NCBI RefSeq assembly: GCF_002994745.2
Contig: NC_037090.1
Span: 26,835,501-26,899,500, forward strand
Length of the DNA stretch: 64,000 nucleotides
Source: Rosa chinensis
Taxonomy: Eukaryota > Streptophyta > Magnoliopsida > Rosales > Rosaceae
Direction of reading: 5' to 3'
Both the position numbers and the translations under genes were made by a program. Below the pieces are notes generated by a model. The model was not told the DNA's origin. It saw only the letters and a list, made by a program, of their open reading frames with translations, and did no database searches. This document shows positions 21,780-33,919 of the stretch, piece by piece; the stretch's first letter is position 1; every line of letters begins with the position of its first letter.

Positions 21780-24288
21780 ATGGGAAAGAGAAAGAGAGCT
21801 AGGGTTTCTGAGCAAAAGCAAGCACCAGAAGCCGGAGAAGACGAACGGCCAATGGACGAAGATCACAACGCCTCTTCAAGTAACAACAAGACTCTCTACG
21901 AGGTGAAGTTTTGTGCGATTCGATTTGATAAGAAATTTTCATTTCTTTTTCTAAGCGAAGCAAAATTTAGATCTGTGAGGGTTTTTGTTGCCCTAATTTG
22001 GAAAAATTGGGGGTTTGAATTGTAGGTTCTTGGTGTGGAGAGAAGCGCCTCTCAGCAGGAAATCAAGAAGGCGTATTATAAGTTAGCATTGCGACTTCAT
22101 CCGGATAAAAATCCTGGTGATGAGGTGAGAGTCAGTAATGTTTGTGATTTTGTAATTTTCTCTGAGATGTGGTTTTGTTGTGGATTGTAATTGTTCATGT
22201 TTGTCCGTATAGGAAGCTAAAGAGAAATTTCAGCAATTACAAAAAGTGATCTCGATTCTTGGGGATGAGGAGAAACGAGCACTGTATGACCAGACTGGTT
22301 GTGTTGACGATGATGTGAGTGCTTTCGATGGTTTTCTAGATGTTATCTATGATATCATTTGATGGTGGTTTCTATGTATTAAATAGGATCTAATCGCTAG
22401 AAATGACTAGAAAATATGTCAGTGCTGTTGTTTTTGTTTTTGACTATTGAGAAAGTATATAATGACTACACTTATTCCAGTGCTGCTTATTTTTTCAAGT
22501 AGTGCTTATTTGGATAGTCTTGTTACATGAGCAGGACCTTGCTGGTGATGTTGCTCAGAATTTGCATGAATATTTCCGAGCCATGTATAAGAAGGTCAGG
22601 ATGTTTTGTTCTCTTCTGATGTAATATAATGTACTTTATGCTTTATTTAGATTTATGATAACTGATGCATCATTTATAGGTCACTGAAGCTGATATTGAA
22701 GAGTTTGAAGCAAACTATAGGGGATCTGATTCTGAGAAGAAAGATTTGATTGAGCTCTACAGCAAGTACAAGGGAAATATGAACAGGTACTAGCATTGTA
22801 TAAAATCTTTTCCCAATTTGGATTTCCTGTTTGGTGCTTACAGTTCCCTCCCCTTGCAGACTCTTCTGTTCAATGCTTTGTTCAGATCCTAAGCTTGATT
22901 CGCACCGCTTTAAGGACATTCTTGATGAGGCAATAGCTTCAGGTGCAGATATCTTTTAGCCTCTGATTTGTCTGAAATGTTTAAATCTGGAATTTCAATG
23001 CTATAATTAAATTGCTTGAATATAGTGTTAATAATGCATAGAAGTATAGTTTCTAGTTGAGTGGCAAGAAATGAAGAAACACTTGGATTGCAAATGAAGG
23101 ATTGAAACTTAGTCATTTCAAATATATGACTTAAAATGTATCTAGTTGTTTCAAACAAATTGTATTTAGTATTTGTTTTCTCCGAACCAATCTAAGTTTC
23201 AGAATCAAAATCTGGTTCTGTTTTCTTGAATCATTCTACCAAAATGGGGTTTTAGTACCTTTTCTTCTTTATGAGAAAAAGATAGGAAAAAAAAAAAGTT
23301 TCTGTAATCCAACCACAAACTCATGTCTTATACTTAGTAACTAACATGTATCGGACCTCAAACATCACCTGCTAAGCCTAGCTGATATCTTCAACTTAAT
23401 ATATCCACTACGCAACTGAAGTTGTTCAGAAACTTTCCATGTTCATGGGATGATCCCTTATCCTTTTCCTGGCAATAGTTAAATGTAATTAGGATCATGC
23501 CAGTTGCTGGAGTCTTACTTTATCTGCTTAAGGGTTTTGGGGAACAAATAATGGTTGTTGGTATGAGAAGTATTAGAGCCTTGTTCTAATCAATGGGGTT
23601 GCCACATAGATTACGAGCCAAATGTTCATCAAGTCACATGTATCACTCTTTATGTTTGATTTTTCTTCCTCTATCTTGATTCTATCTAATTGATCGGTAT
23701 TTTATTAGTTGTTGAGCATGTCCAAACTATCACTGTTGGTTCTTTCAAATTATCTCCAAAATGCAAGGAAAGATGCATGTCTCAAATGTTCAAGGAATTC
23801 TGACATTTATGAATTCTTGCCGTACTGAATCGTTAAAGGTCTGCTGAAGTATTTGTCATATTGCTGACATTCACCCTTTTCCATCCTGCTCGCTTTTGTA
23901 GGAGAACTGAAATCAACCAAAGCCTACACAAAATGGGCAAAGAAAGTATCTGAAACAAAACCTCCTATTAGTCCTTTAAAGAGGAAGAGCAAGTGAGTGC
24001 TTTTGCTACACGTTTCTTTTGTTGCTCATATATATTTTAATCTCATCCGGAAATAAAATTTGCATGCTTACATTTTACAGGTCAAGTAAACAGTCAGAAC
24101 CAGATCTGTATGCCATCATATCTCAGCGTAGGAATGAGAGGAAAGACCAGTTTGACTCTATGTTCTCTAACCTAGTCTCTAAGTATGGCGGGAGTAATGA
24201 TGCTTCAGAACCCACAGATGAAGAATTTGAGGCTACACAGAAAAAGCTTGAAAGCAAAAGGTCCACCAGAAAATCAAACCGCAAGTAA
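21780..24288 (+). CDS. ATJ6: J-domain co-chaperone, dnaJ 6 / DNAJC9 type
   Basis: Eight coding exons: 21780-21902, 22026-22124, 22213-22314, 22535-22594, 22680-22786, 22860-22942, 23902-23992, 24081-24288. All introns are GT...AG and frames join without a stop to give 290 residues. A J domain spans about residues 38-105 with the HPD tripeptide at 66-68, needed to stimulate Hsp70 ATPase. It is followed by the family's acidic/aromatic middle ([20 protein letters not shown]) and a Lys/Arg-rich C-terminus with [18 protein letters not shown]. Arabidopsis ATJ6 (about 284 residues, from memory) matches throughout. Animal DNAJC9 is a histone H3-H4 co-chaperone, so a nuclear role is likely by family but not shown here. 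The start is the first ATG, preceded by a TATA box, giving the basic MGKRKRAR. Intron 6 is the largest (959 bp). No defects seen. Confidence 0.95.
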
Positions 24289-25337
24289 ATTGATGATGTG
24301 CTCGAATTTCTGTCTATCAAAACTTTAGCGTGTTTTGTTAGACATTTAAATCTGTGCCTTTTTGTATGTGAGCTTTCCATATGTTGATAGTTTTAGATGT
24401 TGCCTGATGCTGTATTCGGAAGTATGCAAATGGGAAAACTCGCTGAAAGAAATCTACTCACCCTCTTTCTCTCTCTCTTTTGCTGTTTTGCCATTTGATT
24501 TTCATTATGGGATTTCAAAGTAGCTGTTCTTTTATTATCATGATATTGATGTTTTTTTACTGTGCTCTTGTTTAGAGAAAAGGATTAGAGGGTTAAAAAG
24601 GCATGTTGTTTCTTACAGCTTCAGGCCAAACCAGCAACTACATACTGTTTTCATCTAAGCTTGTTCGGGTATTGTAGCTGTTTACTTCAAAATGTTAAAA
24701 GAGTAGCACAAACTATTGACATAAACATACTTGCTTTCAGAACCATTGTTGTTCTTCAATCAAGCTTTGTTTGGTACAAGGGTTTCTGGTGTTGGGTTGC
24801 TGAAGTTGTTTTTCAGTGTTGATTCGTGTTCTGTGTTCCTCATCAAATCACGTAGTAATGAAGTATATCCATCAGTTGACAGACTGCTACATACTACTAG
24901 TATTTGTTAGTTGCATGATTGCATTAGTTAGTAGTTACTACTAATAGCTGCAGTCTCTTCGTTGTTATTCCTCTGGTTTTATATGCATTTATATTAAGAA
25001 CGTATTGGATTTTTCTGGTCATTAATGAGAAAAACGTTTTATATGCATTTATATAAAGAACGTATTGGATTTTTCTGGTCATTAATGAGAAAAACGTTAT
25101 TTTTATTTGGTGCCTCTAGTCACATTTCTGAAAGCTGTGATCACCAAAGGTTGTTTGGAAGTAAAGGACCAAGTACCCATTTTCATGTTTGACGGTGCAC
25201 CTCATGGTTTTCATTCCGACCAGGAAAAGAAAAACAAAAACCGTAATCATCACGGTACGTCTCACCCATCCAGGGCTTTTGAGCTTTGTTGTACACCCCA
25301 TAATCTCATATGATGATTTCAAGTCTTGTATGGAAAT
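24289..25337. other. 3' flank of DnaJ gene
   Basis: Includes the 3' untranslated region and spacer. No gene seen; the open frames on both strands near 25107-25377 lack domains. A 60-bp tandem duplication is listed separately. Confidence 0.6.
24977..25096. repeat. Tandem duplication of a 60-bp unit
   Basis: Two units (24977-25036 and 25037-25096) are identical except for one A/T difference. The unit contains AACGTATTGGATTTTTCTGG. A recent local duplication 0.7 kb downstream of the DnaJ stop codon. Confidence 0.92.
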
Positions 25338-25354
25338 ATATAACACCTTGGGTA

Positions 25355-26484
25355 ATAAGTATATAAACTATATGTAACTGCTTCTTTCAAGGAGAACAGA
25401 ACGCGCCTCACGCGCGGAGAAAGGGGGGGGGGGGGGGGGGGGAGAGAGAGAGAGAGAGAGAGAGCGTCTTCGAGTGCGACCTTTCCCAGCCGAACGCCGC
25501 CTGATCCCTGCCGCTGCGTTCCGATCCGGGAGAGGAAGTTTTCCCGGGCTAGCGGCATGGATCTCTGGCGGAGGCTTGGTTCACGGATGGTGGAAGGTGG
25601 TTTGACGCCGGACGGGGCAGATCGGGTGAGATCTCCTCCTCTTGGGTCATGGGTGAGATCTGACAAGGAACAGCAAAGGGGTGATTGCCGGCAGTAGTTC
25701 CTGGCGTCACGGATGGTTCAGGGTGTACGGCGATGGCTGGGTCTTCGATCCCAGGGCAGGGACGAGCTCGGAGATGGTTCGCCCCTTTCTGGGCTTCAAT
25801 CTCCGACATCGACCGGGTTTGGGGGTGGCCGGCTATGTGGTGCGGCGATGGGGTGGCGTAGGAATGAGTTGCTGCAACGTGGTGGTGCAAGGTAGCGGTG
25901 TGGTGACGATGGAGAGCGCTAGCAGCAAGTTTGGAGGAGGGCGGCGATGGTTCCTTGAGGGAAGTGGAGGTTGGGCCGGGCCGCTGTGTTTGGTCAGTTT
26001 TTTATTAGGGTTTTAGTTTCAGGTTTTTGGTTAGGTCAAATAAAACGCCCCTACTCAATTGAGCTAGGGTTTGGAGGTTTTGGTCGTGTTGTGGAGCCAT
26101 CTATATGGTGTTACTCCTGGGAACAATATGTTAGAATTTCGATGCTGTTTGGTTATCAACGGAAAGGTGGATTTCCCTTGCACGTGGTCTGGCGGTTTAT
26201 GGACACGGTGTGGAAGAGGGTGGAGTGGTTCGTCTGGCTGTTGGTGACGAGGTCGTATCGTGACACTCGGGATTGGTTATCTTTCTTTGTAGCCTGGGGT
26301 GATAGGCGTAAAAATTGGTTAAAGGTTGGACCTTTTCGGTTCATGGATGTTACTAGTGACGGACCCATAACTATGGATCTTAGTAGGAATATGTGTCGTG
26401 GTGTTGATACCATAACCGGTTATTCCAATGCTTTGTAATTCTTTTAGTTATTAATGGATTCTATTTCTTCTCAAAAAAAAAAAA
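25355..26484 (+). mobile_element. Non-coding polyadenylated retroposon with 17-bp TSD
   Basis: Direct repeats ATATAACACCTTGGGTA at 25338-25354 and 26485-26501 are identical over 17 bp, and the insert ends in an A run (26473-26485). This is the signature of target-primed retrotransposition. The 1.13-kb body starts AT-rich, has a run of 20 G (25423-25442) and a GA repeat, then a GC-rich region. Long frames exist on both strands (for example 25971-26438) but none shows a known domain. It could be a 5'-truncated LINE tail or a non-autonomous retroposon; the near-perfect TSD suggests it is young. Confidence 0.82.
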
Positions 26485-26501
26485 ATATAACACCTTGGGT
26501 A

Positions 26502-27279
26502 CTGATAACCAAAAATTATTTATATAAAGTGATATTACATATAATGACACAACTTTAGGGGCATCCTAGAAAGAGCAACTACTTTGAACAATTTCACCCA
26601 CTGGAGTATAGCACCAACAAACAGTGAGTAGATGAAATTGCTCGAGTATAAATGCATTTATATTAACCCTCATCAGACACATGTATAGCATCATCCCCCT
26701 GCCCCAAACCCCCAATTTTGAAATCGTTCAAAAATGTAGTGCTCAACAAGCCACACCCCTATTGCCAAAACACTTGGATCAATCAGAATACGCATGAGTT
26801 TCAAGAGTCAGCAGAATTCTTCATTGAAATACCAAACAGGAATACCGAGACACGGCCATGGCTCTCAAAATGTTTGAAAATACGAGCAAAGTGAACAGCC
26901 CCGAGCAAATCTTCTAGAGAGCGTACCCTTTATCTCTTCTACGAAAAACGAAAAATCGAAACAGAGAAAAATAAGAATATTTTGATTCTATGGACCTCCG
27001 AGGTGATGACAAGGAAAAGCCACCACTATTGAAAATAAGAGAGGGTTGAGAGGAGTCAGAGGACACATTTTTGTAATTTCGCTACTAGCAATTACTTTTG
27101 ACTTGTGTTGGAGAATAAACTAGCAAAATCAATGTATAAGATATATTTAATAGTGAATAAGTAAAAGCAAACTTTTAACAGAAAATATCACAACTTTGTG
27201 AATAAAATCTATTCGTCTCTCCTAGCAGAGATTCTCGTGAAAAACTCTTCGACAAAAACTACCAAACCTTCACGCCTCA
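26502..27279. other. Spacer, no gene; possible LINE leader at the right end
   Basis: No gene is supported. The last 100 bp before 27280 may be the 5' untranslated region of the LINE whose ORF1 starts at 27280. Confidence 0.5.
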
Positions 27280-27363
27280 ATGGCTTCCTCCTCAGCTAGT
27301 CTTACGGCGGCTCTTCCTCTGTCGAACTCTCCTCGTGTTTCTCTTGGATCGGTGAGGCTAGAG
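27280..27363 (+). pseudogene. LINE ORF1, N-terminal piece
   Basis: 28 codons from ATG at 27280 (Ser/Leu-rich start including LSNSPRVSLGSVRLE) are cut by the hAT insertion at 27364 and resume at 31983. The duplicated target GGCTAGAG lies inside the codons, which shows that the gene was the target. Confidence 0.7.
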
Positions 27364-28111
27364 TAGGGCTGTCAATGAGTCGTGTCAGGTTGAGTTTGTG
27401 TTGGGTCAAGGTATATGTCGTGTCACAAAAGACAAACCCAAACCTAACCCATTTACTAAACGTGTTGAAAATTAAAAGTAGGGCTGGGCATATGTCGGGA
27501 CGGGTCTGTTTCAGGACCAAACCGATCTTGACCTGAAATTTTCGGTTGTGGAATTTTTTAAACCGAAACCGGATTTACCAAGTAATGGGCCGAATCTTCG
27601 GTTGGGCCGAATCTTCGGGTCGGTCCAGTTCGGTTTCGGGTTGGGCCGTTTTAGAGTTTTTGTCCCATTTTGAGGCCCAATTCTTTAATATTTCAGTTTA
27701 CCTGCTTTTCTAGGACTGTTTTTTGGGTCAAGGCCCAATTTTAAGGCTTTGTTCAACACCTGAACTTTCAAAACAGAAATCAAACATCCAAAACGCAAGC
27801 TAATCAAACTAATAAACTATCAAAGACTCAAAAGTGCAGCAAACTGTGAAGATTAAAAGTGTAGCATTACTTAGTTACAGACCAATAAAAATCCATCAGC
27901 CATACTAATAAAAGTCCATCACCATCAGTTTTAGTCCTAATAAAAGTCCATCACCAACAACAAATAAAAGTCTTTGGTTTAAGCAAATAAAAATGCAGCA
28001 ACTTCAAGTCTTCAACAAGCAGCTCCTTTCACCCATCATATAGTCTCGTCGGGTAGCTCACCAACATTTGTTACACTAGAATCTGCATCATATCCACAAT
28101 ATCCCAAATTT

Positions 28112-28806
28112 CTAGTTTTCAACAAAATCACAAAAAGTTTTACCTGCTTCCATCTTTTCCAACTCCACATACTGCTCTATTTCGTCCCTTATAGGCTCCT
28201 TGAACAATGGCTTGCTTGTAGCCCTTAACCAGTCACTTGAAGAAACAAGCGCCTCAACCATTTTCGGGGTCAAACTTGCCCTAAATGGATCCAGAATCCT
28301 CTTTCTAATACTGAAGGCGCTTTCACTAGCGACTGTTGATGCAGGTACAGCCATAACATCCTTTGCAATCTGCGACAGAATGGGAAATCTAGCACAATTC
28401 TCTTTCCACCAATCCATCACTTGGAAGCTTGTATTTGAAGGGTCCTCAGATGGCTCCAGCAAGTATTATCAACTTCATTCTTGAGCTCAACGACATCCTT
28501 TTCCTGCCTAAGCTTCATGAACTCATTCATGCTTGGAGCATAGCTGTCCTCTTCAATCAAACTTGCATTTCCAGCATCAAACTTTGGTTGAGTTGTAGAA
28601 AAAGACGCTTGTGTTGCCTCCGGATCATTTTCTGCATACTCAAGGAAGAGGTGCAGAAACATGCTCTTTACTTCAGTCACCATCACATCCACCATGGACT
28701 TGTCTTGCTGCAATTTTGGAAAAAAATATTCCAAGTACAGCAGCTTGTACCTACAAAACAGAAAATAATGTAAAACTCCTCTTGTCAACCAATACTTGTC
28801 AACCAA
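28112..28806 (-). pseudogene. hAT transposase C-terminal part (dimerisation domain)
   Basis: The frame at 28462-28112 carries the hAT C-terminal dimerisation signature: WWKENCARFPILSQIAKDV, then VPASTVASESAFS and a segment ending SSDWLR. The frame at 28806-28417 holds the preceding helical region (LFLEYAEND). A frame change separates the two. This is the RICESLEEPER/DAYSLEEPER-like plant hAT lineage by motif; whether the parent was an active transposase or a domesticated gene cannot be told. Confidence 0.85.
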
Positions 28807-29568
28807 CTACTTTAAAGGCAGTGATGACAAAAACAAAAGCAATGGATTTTAGTGCAGTAATGACAAAAACAAAGTAGCAGTATTTTAGTACGAAACAGTT
28901 AGTTCAAGTGTAGCAATACCAACACAACAGTAAAAAAGAAAAAAAGAAAAAAAGAAGAAAAAAAACAGAACCTTGGATCCAACACCACAGCTATCAAAAG
29001 AATCTTGTTCAGCTCCTCAAGCCTCCCCCAATATTTGTCGAACTTCTTCTTCATTGAATTCCCAATGCTAGCAAGCAATGGATCACCCCCTTGTAATTAA
29101 AAACAAAAATCGTGCAATTAGTTATATAGTTTTATAAAACTAAAATTTGACAACTACATAAATAGAAAATTTGACAAGTAACAAAACAAAAATCAAGGGC
29201 AATATTTTACCTTTAATACACTTTTCCAACTCTCTTATGATGGTGCACATCCAAAGCAAAGGTTGGTTTGCGGTAACAATTTGTGTCCCACTAAACTTGA
29301 GTGTTGCATCATAAAATATTTTCAAAAACTTGACCAGCCTTGCAGCCTTATCCCAATCAAGACCAATTGGAGATCCATCTCTTTTCTTCCCACCAACCCT
29401 CTCACTGAAATAGGATTCGAACTATGAATCCTCATCCTCCAACCTTAGAAAAGCTTTTCGGTACTTTATAGCAATGCCTATCATGAAATAAGTCGAGTTC
29501 CATCTAGTGCACACATCTAAAGGCACTATCCCACCCTTGTGGTCAACTTTTTCTTGAGCTGCACACTT

Positions 29569-30264
29569 TCAGAACTTTTCCAATCTAGCTGGACTTGACC
29601 TTATGTACTTCACGTAGTTCCGAATCCCATCAATTGAGGAATCCAGCTCCTCCATTCCATCTTTAACAATTAAGTTAAGGATGTGGCAGCAGCACCTCAG
29701 ATGGAAAACTGCCTCCTCAAGACTAGCTCTTTCCAATTTCCTATCTTTTCTCATGTAATCTAAAGCCACTTGATTAGGTGAAGCATTATCGACGACAATA
29801 CAGAAAAATTTCTCTATTCCCTACCCAATTAAACAAGTCTCAACTAGCTACCCTATTGTCTTGCCCCTATGGTTTGGTATCACACAAAAATTAAGGATTC
29901 TTTTGTGCAAAACCCATTCATCATCATCAATAAAGTGAGCTGTGAGAACCATATAGTTGATATTTTGGACCGAAGTCCAAGTATCAGTGGTTAGGGACAC
30001 TCTCTGACCATAAGTGGCTAAAATATTTTTGATCCTAGTCTTCTCTGATTGATAGAGATCCCAGATATCTCTAGCAATTGACCTACGGGACAACAGCTTA
30101 AACTGTGGCTGACAACTCTTTATGAAATCAATGAATCCCTGCCCTTCAACAAAGCTAAAGGGCAGTTCATCCCTAATTACCACCCTAGCACAAGCTAGCC
30201 TCGCCACATCATTGTCAAAACATCTTGCAACTAACTTTCCCCCATTATCTACATAATCAAACAC
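29569..30264 (-). pseudogene. hAT transposase catalytic region, broken
   Basis: The 30264-29848 frame includes the RNase H-fold start with SLTTDTWTSVQNINYMVL. The 29769-29569 frame carries RCCCHILNLIVKDG, the conserved hAT Cys/His motif. Stops and frame changes between them inactivate it. It lies between the BED-finger and dimerisation pieces in the correct order. Confidence 0.85.
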
Positions 30265-30674
30265 TAAATTTTCTGTTTTTTAGCGGGAATGTAAAGGGGA
30301 CACTTCTTACATTGATATAGCATATGATTTTTCATCGAACTCGTGCCGTTGAACTTCGTGTGGCATAAGTAAGTTTGCGGATAGTAGTTGCATTTGGCCT
30401 TCATCTTTGCCATCTTCGAACCATCAGGATTCATCAGTTGCGTGAAGTGCTCCCATACCACGCTTTTGTTCTTCCTTTTAGTAGCAGACTGAACCTGAGC
30501 CACATCTGAAGAAGGGGTTGCAGCTCCAGCAGGAGGTGGAAGTGTAGGGGGAGGTCGAACCGTGGCACTAGATGTAGGGGTATCAGCAGCAGTAGTGCCA
30601 ATGTTGCTCCCAGTGACCTCAGTCCCGACGACTGGTGGTTGACCCTCAATTGATTCATCCATCATCTGCATCAA
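30264..30674 (-). pseudogene. hAT transposase N-terminus with BED-type zinc finger, one ligand lost
   Basis: A Ser/Thr/Pro-rich leader (about 65 residues) precedes a BED finger: VWEHFTQL, then C-x2 where the second Cys is Tyr (KCNYY), and a terminal H-x4-C (NHMLYQC). The lost ligand agrees with the broken frames downstream. The ATG codons at 30674 start the longest frame. Confidence 0.8.
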
Positions 30675-31982
30675 CAGTTAAAAAAACAAAAAAACGTAGA
30701 ATGTCAGTTCCAAATCAAAGTCACAAAACAAAGAAGGTTAAACAGCTATGTACACATATATGAACAATATAACACAAACACACAGATATCATCACTATAA
30801 CACAAACACATAGATATTCGTGCAGCCTCAACCCATTAAGATATCATCAATATGAACAATCAAATTCAAAGTGTTTCCATATATCTAATCAAGGCAGGTT
30901 TTATACATGAAAACACACAGATCTGGAAGAGAGGGAAAAGAGAGCCGACCCGATCTGGAAGAGAGGGAGAGTTGAGGGTGATAGCCGACCTGATCTGGAA
31001 GAGAAGGATAGTTGAGGGTGATAGCCAACGACCGACGAGAGAGGCTGAGAGAGGGCGAGCCGGCGATTGGTCGAGGTTGATCGATCTGCTGGCGGACATA
31101 GTGAGAGTGAGAGAGCGGCGGACAGAGTGAGAGTGAGAGAGAGGCGCTGAGGGAATGAGTCAAATGACTTAATAAGTCGATTAGGGTATGATAGTCTTAG
31201 GGTTTTCTGAAGGTGTGATCGGGTGTGAGTTGGTCTACACAAGTTCTGTGTTCCACCAATAATATGAAGACAGATATAAAAAAAATAATTATTTAAATTT
31301 TGGTTCGGTCCGGTTTTAACCGGTCGGTCTAGGATATATAACCGAATCCGACCCGGTTTATGTCTGGTTCGGTCCGGTTCTACAAATTTTTGGTCACAAT
31401 ATAATCGGTTCGATTACCGAATCGGAAAAACCGGTCCGGTTCGGCCGGTTTTCTGCCTCACTTCAGTTTTTTGTCCACCCCTAATTAAAACCTAAACCCA
31501 ACCTATTTATTAAACGGGTTACCCGTTTTCAACCCGCTTAACTCATTTAATAAATAAGTCGTGTTGTATTGGACAAAATGACCCATTTAAGAGTTAACAC
31601 TGCTACCCATTTAACTAAAAAAATGCATAAATTGATTAAATTCACTAAAAAATCCATAAGACGAAGAATATAAATAATTATGTATAATTTATAAATAATT
31701 AAATCCAATAATGATGAAGCAAAATATTTCAAATTATCCAATCCTAGGATCAAATACTCCCAACATCCAAAATTTCAAGAAAAAGTATAGCATAATCGGG
31801 TTATATGGATTCACTTCGTGTTGGTTGGTTGACCCACGGCCGACCCGTTTATTAATTGGGTCATGACGGGTTGACCCGCGGTCGATCCCCTTTTTAATCG
31901 TGCGGGTTCAACTCGCTTTATTTCGTGTGGGTTTAGAGTCGTGTTATCAGGTCGTGTCGGAATTGACAGTCCTAGGCTAGAG

Positions 31983-33705
31983 GCTCTGCTAGTAGATAGT
32001 ATATGGTGGGTAGACTTCTTGGACCCAAAGCCAAATTCTCAGGATTTAAAGGCACAATTCCCATCATCTGGAGGATCAAATCTAGTCTGACTATCCAGGA
32101 CGTGGGAGATCGATTTGTTTTCCAATTTGAACTTGAAGCGGAGAGGAATAAGATCCTACATGGTGGTCCATGGTTCTACAGAAATACCATGCTCGTTCTT
32201 GGAGAGTTTGATGGTATGGGGTCAGTGTTGGATGTCCCTATGAACCTCTTGGAGACCTGGCTTGCGGTCAAAGGTTTGCCTTTGATCCTACGCAACAAGA
32301 TGGCCCTGCATTTGGTAGGTTCTACTATTGGTCATGTTCTGCGTTTTGATCAAACTGCCCTTCATAGGAAGGAGGAGAAGCAGCAGATTCGTCTGGTCTT
32401 TGATGTCCGACGTCAGGTTAGTTTTTGGAAGTTGTTTGAATTCTCGCCGGTGGTGGAACTAGAACTAACCTTTGTTTATGAAAAGATCAAGGGTTGCTGT
32501 AGAAATTGTGGCTTCTTTAAGCACCAAGCATTTGGCTGTGATTTCTTGTTGGTGAAGGAGGAAGAAGAAATCCTTGCGAAGCCGCCGACAGCAGCATTAG
32601 CCGGGCTGTCCTTGGCTTCGAGCTCGCATATCGGTAACCCTAGACAAGAGGTAGGGGGAGGCGGACCAGTCTGGAGGTAGCAGTGGTGTTCTAGTAACTG
32701 TTAGGACGACATCCGCTGCTCACACATGCATAATTGTTTCTGATGCAGACCATAAGGTGCTACAGTCCAAGACCACATATGCTCAAACCTTCTTGGACCA
32801 AGCTTTTGCCGGTTTTAACATGATTGAATTCTTGAAAAATTCGACAGCTTCAATTATGTCAAAACAGGTTACTGATGTCAATTCTGAGGGTGAGATGCCA
32901 TTGGTGGTGCTTCCATTGTTGAAAATGGTGGAGAGTGCTGATCAAATGATAATGGAAACATATAATGTGCACCCTTCTATCTTAGGGCTCAAAAGAAAGA
33001 TGGTGGTAGGTCTTGGTCGCTCTGGGAAGCGATATTTGGTTCCATCTGAACTTTTACTTTAAGTCGATGATGAGATACAGTTGGTTCTTCAACACAAGAA
33101 TGACAAATTGGTGGTCTTCCTAAGGAAAAAGAAAGTCAGGCATCCAAAGGGAAGCAAGAATAAACCCAAGTGTGCTCGAGTCCTTAGAAAGATATGCAGT
33201 CAAAGAAAACAAAGAAATGGAAATTGTAGGGCAAGGTAAATCTCATTTTGAGCTAGCAGTGATGGAGAATGGAGATGCAGCACGAGCTATGCAAAAGGAG
33301 CTGCATCCGATTGTGGAAGTTGGTATGGAGGATGCACTTGCATTCTCATCGAATATTGTTTGTTAGTTTGGTTGCAAAAACTGGTACTTGGTTGGTCCAT
33401 TTATTTATTGCTTCTAAGTATTTAGGTTTGTTAAAATAATGGTGCGTGAATTTCCTAAAATGTGGGTGTACTCTGGGCAGGCTAAAATTTCAATCAATTC
33501 TTGCCAATACCCCCGCCAGGAAATTAAGAACATAAATCCAGTAGCCCAAACAAGATGTCCAAATAAGAACATCCATGCCCAGACCGATAAACTATTCATG
33601 TTGTATGTCTTGAAGGACGACTCTTTCTGTCAACCCCATATGGATGTGTCGTTTGGTACTGTTTGCTGAATTATAAAACCGGGTTGACATTTTTGATTAA
33701 AAAAA
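31983..33705 (+). pseudogene. LINE ORF1 remnant: DUF4283 plus zinc knuckle
   Basis: Continuation of the ORF begun at 27280. The intact stretch 32003-32680 (225 codons) matches the DUF4283 domain of plant L1-type ORF1 proteins (HGGPWFYRNTMLVL, LPLILRNK), followed by a zf-CCHC_4 zinc knuckle C-x2-C-x4-H-x4-C (CRNCGFFKHQAFGC, about 32502-32543). A frameshift lies between the hAT scar and 32003, a stop at 32678-32680, and further fragments run to about 33366. Sequence ending in an A run at about 33705 looks like the LINE 3' tail. ORF2 is absent, so this copy is internally deleted. Confidence 0.75.
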
Positions 33706-33919
33706 GGTAAGAGCATCTTCAATGAGTATAGGTTAAATATAGAAAAATATTAAAAAAAGAAAAAATTTCTCTAATCATAATCCTTAGTCCCTACTTTTAT
33801 AGTTTTATCGTATAGTCACAAAAATTGTGGATTCATCTACATCCTTATGATATATCAATGTATAGATATATTAAGTAGACTAATTGTATTATAAAGCATG
33901 TAAGTATGATTCATGAAAC

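Larger units (their letters stand above)
27479..31483 (-). mobile_element. hAT transposon (inner), about 4 kb, degenerate transposase
   Basis: Ends TAGGGCTGGGCA and TGTCCACCCCTA are inverted repeats, and the flanks ATTAAAAG (27471-27478) and ATTAAAAC (31484-31491) match 7 of 8. The subterminal zones carry many short copies of ACCGAA/CGGTCC-type motifs, as expected for hAT transposase binding. The transposase lies on the minus strand and is broken into several frames. A near 40-bp tandem repeat (GATCTGGAAGAGA... at 30952 and 30992) lies upstream of it. Confidence 0.85.
27364..31974. mobile_element. Non-autonomous hAT-like element (outer), TSD GGCTAGAG
   Basis: Ends TAGGGCTGTCAAT and AATTGACAGTCCTA form an inverted repeat, flanked by perfect 8-bp duplications GGCTAGAG at 27356-27363 and 31975-31982. 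Without the inner hAT it is only about 0.6 kb and non-coding. A diverged second copy, in the opposite orientation, is at 33920-34714. The 8-bp TSD with TAGG-type termini supports the hAT superfamily. Confidence 0.88.

Noticed and set aside
25549..26438. Long frames on both strands in the GC-rich body of the retroposon as host genes
   Set aside because: GC-rich DNA leaves frames open by chance, the insert has a poly(A) tail and target duplication, and no domain was recognised.
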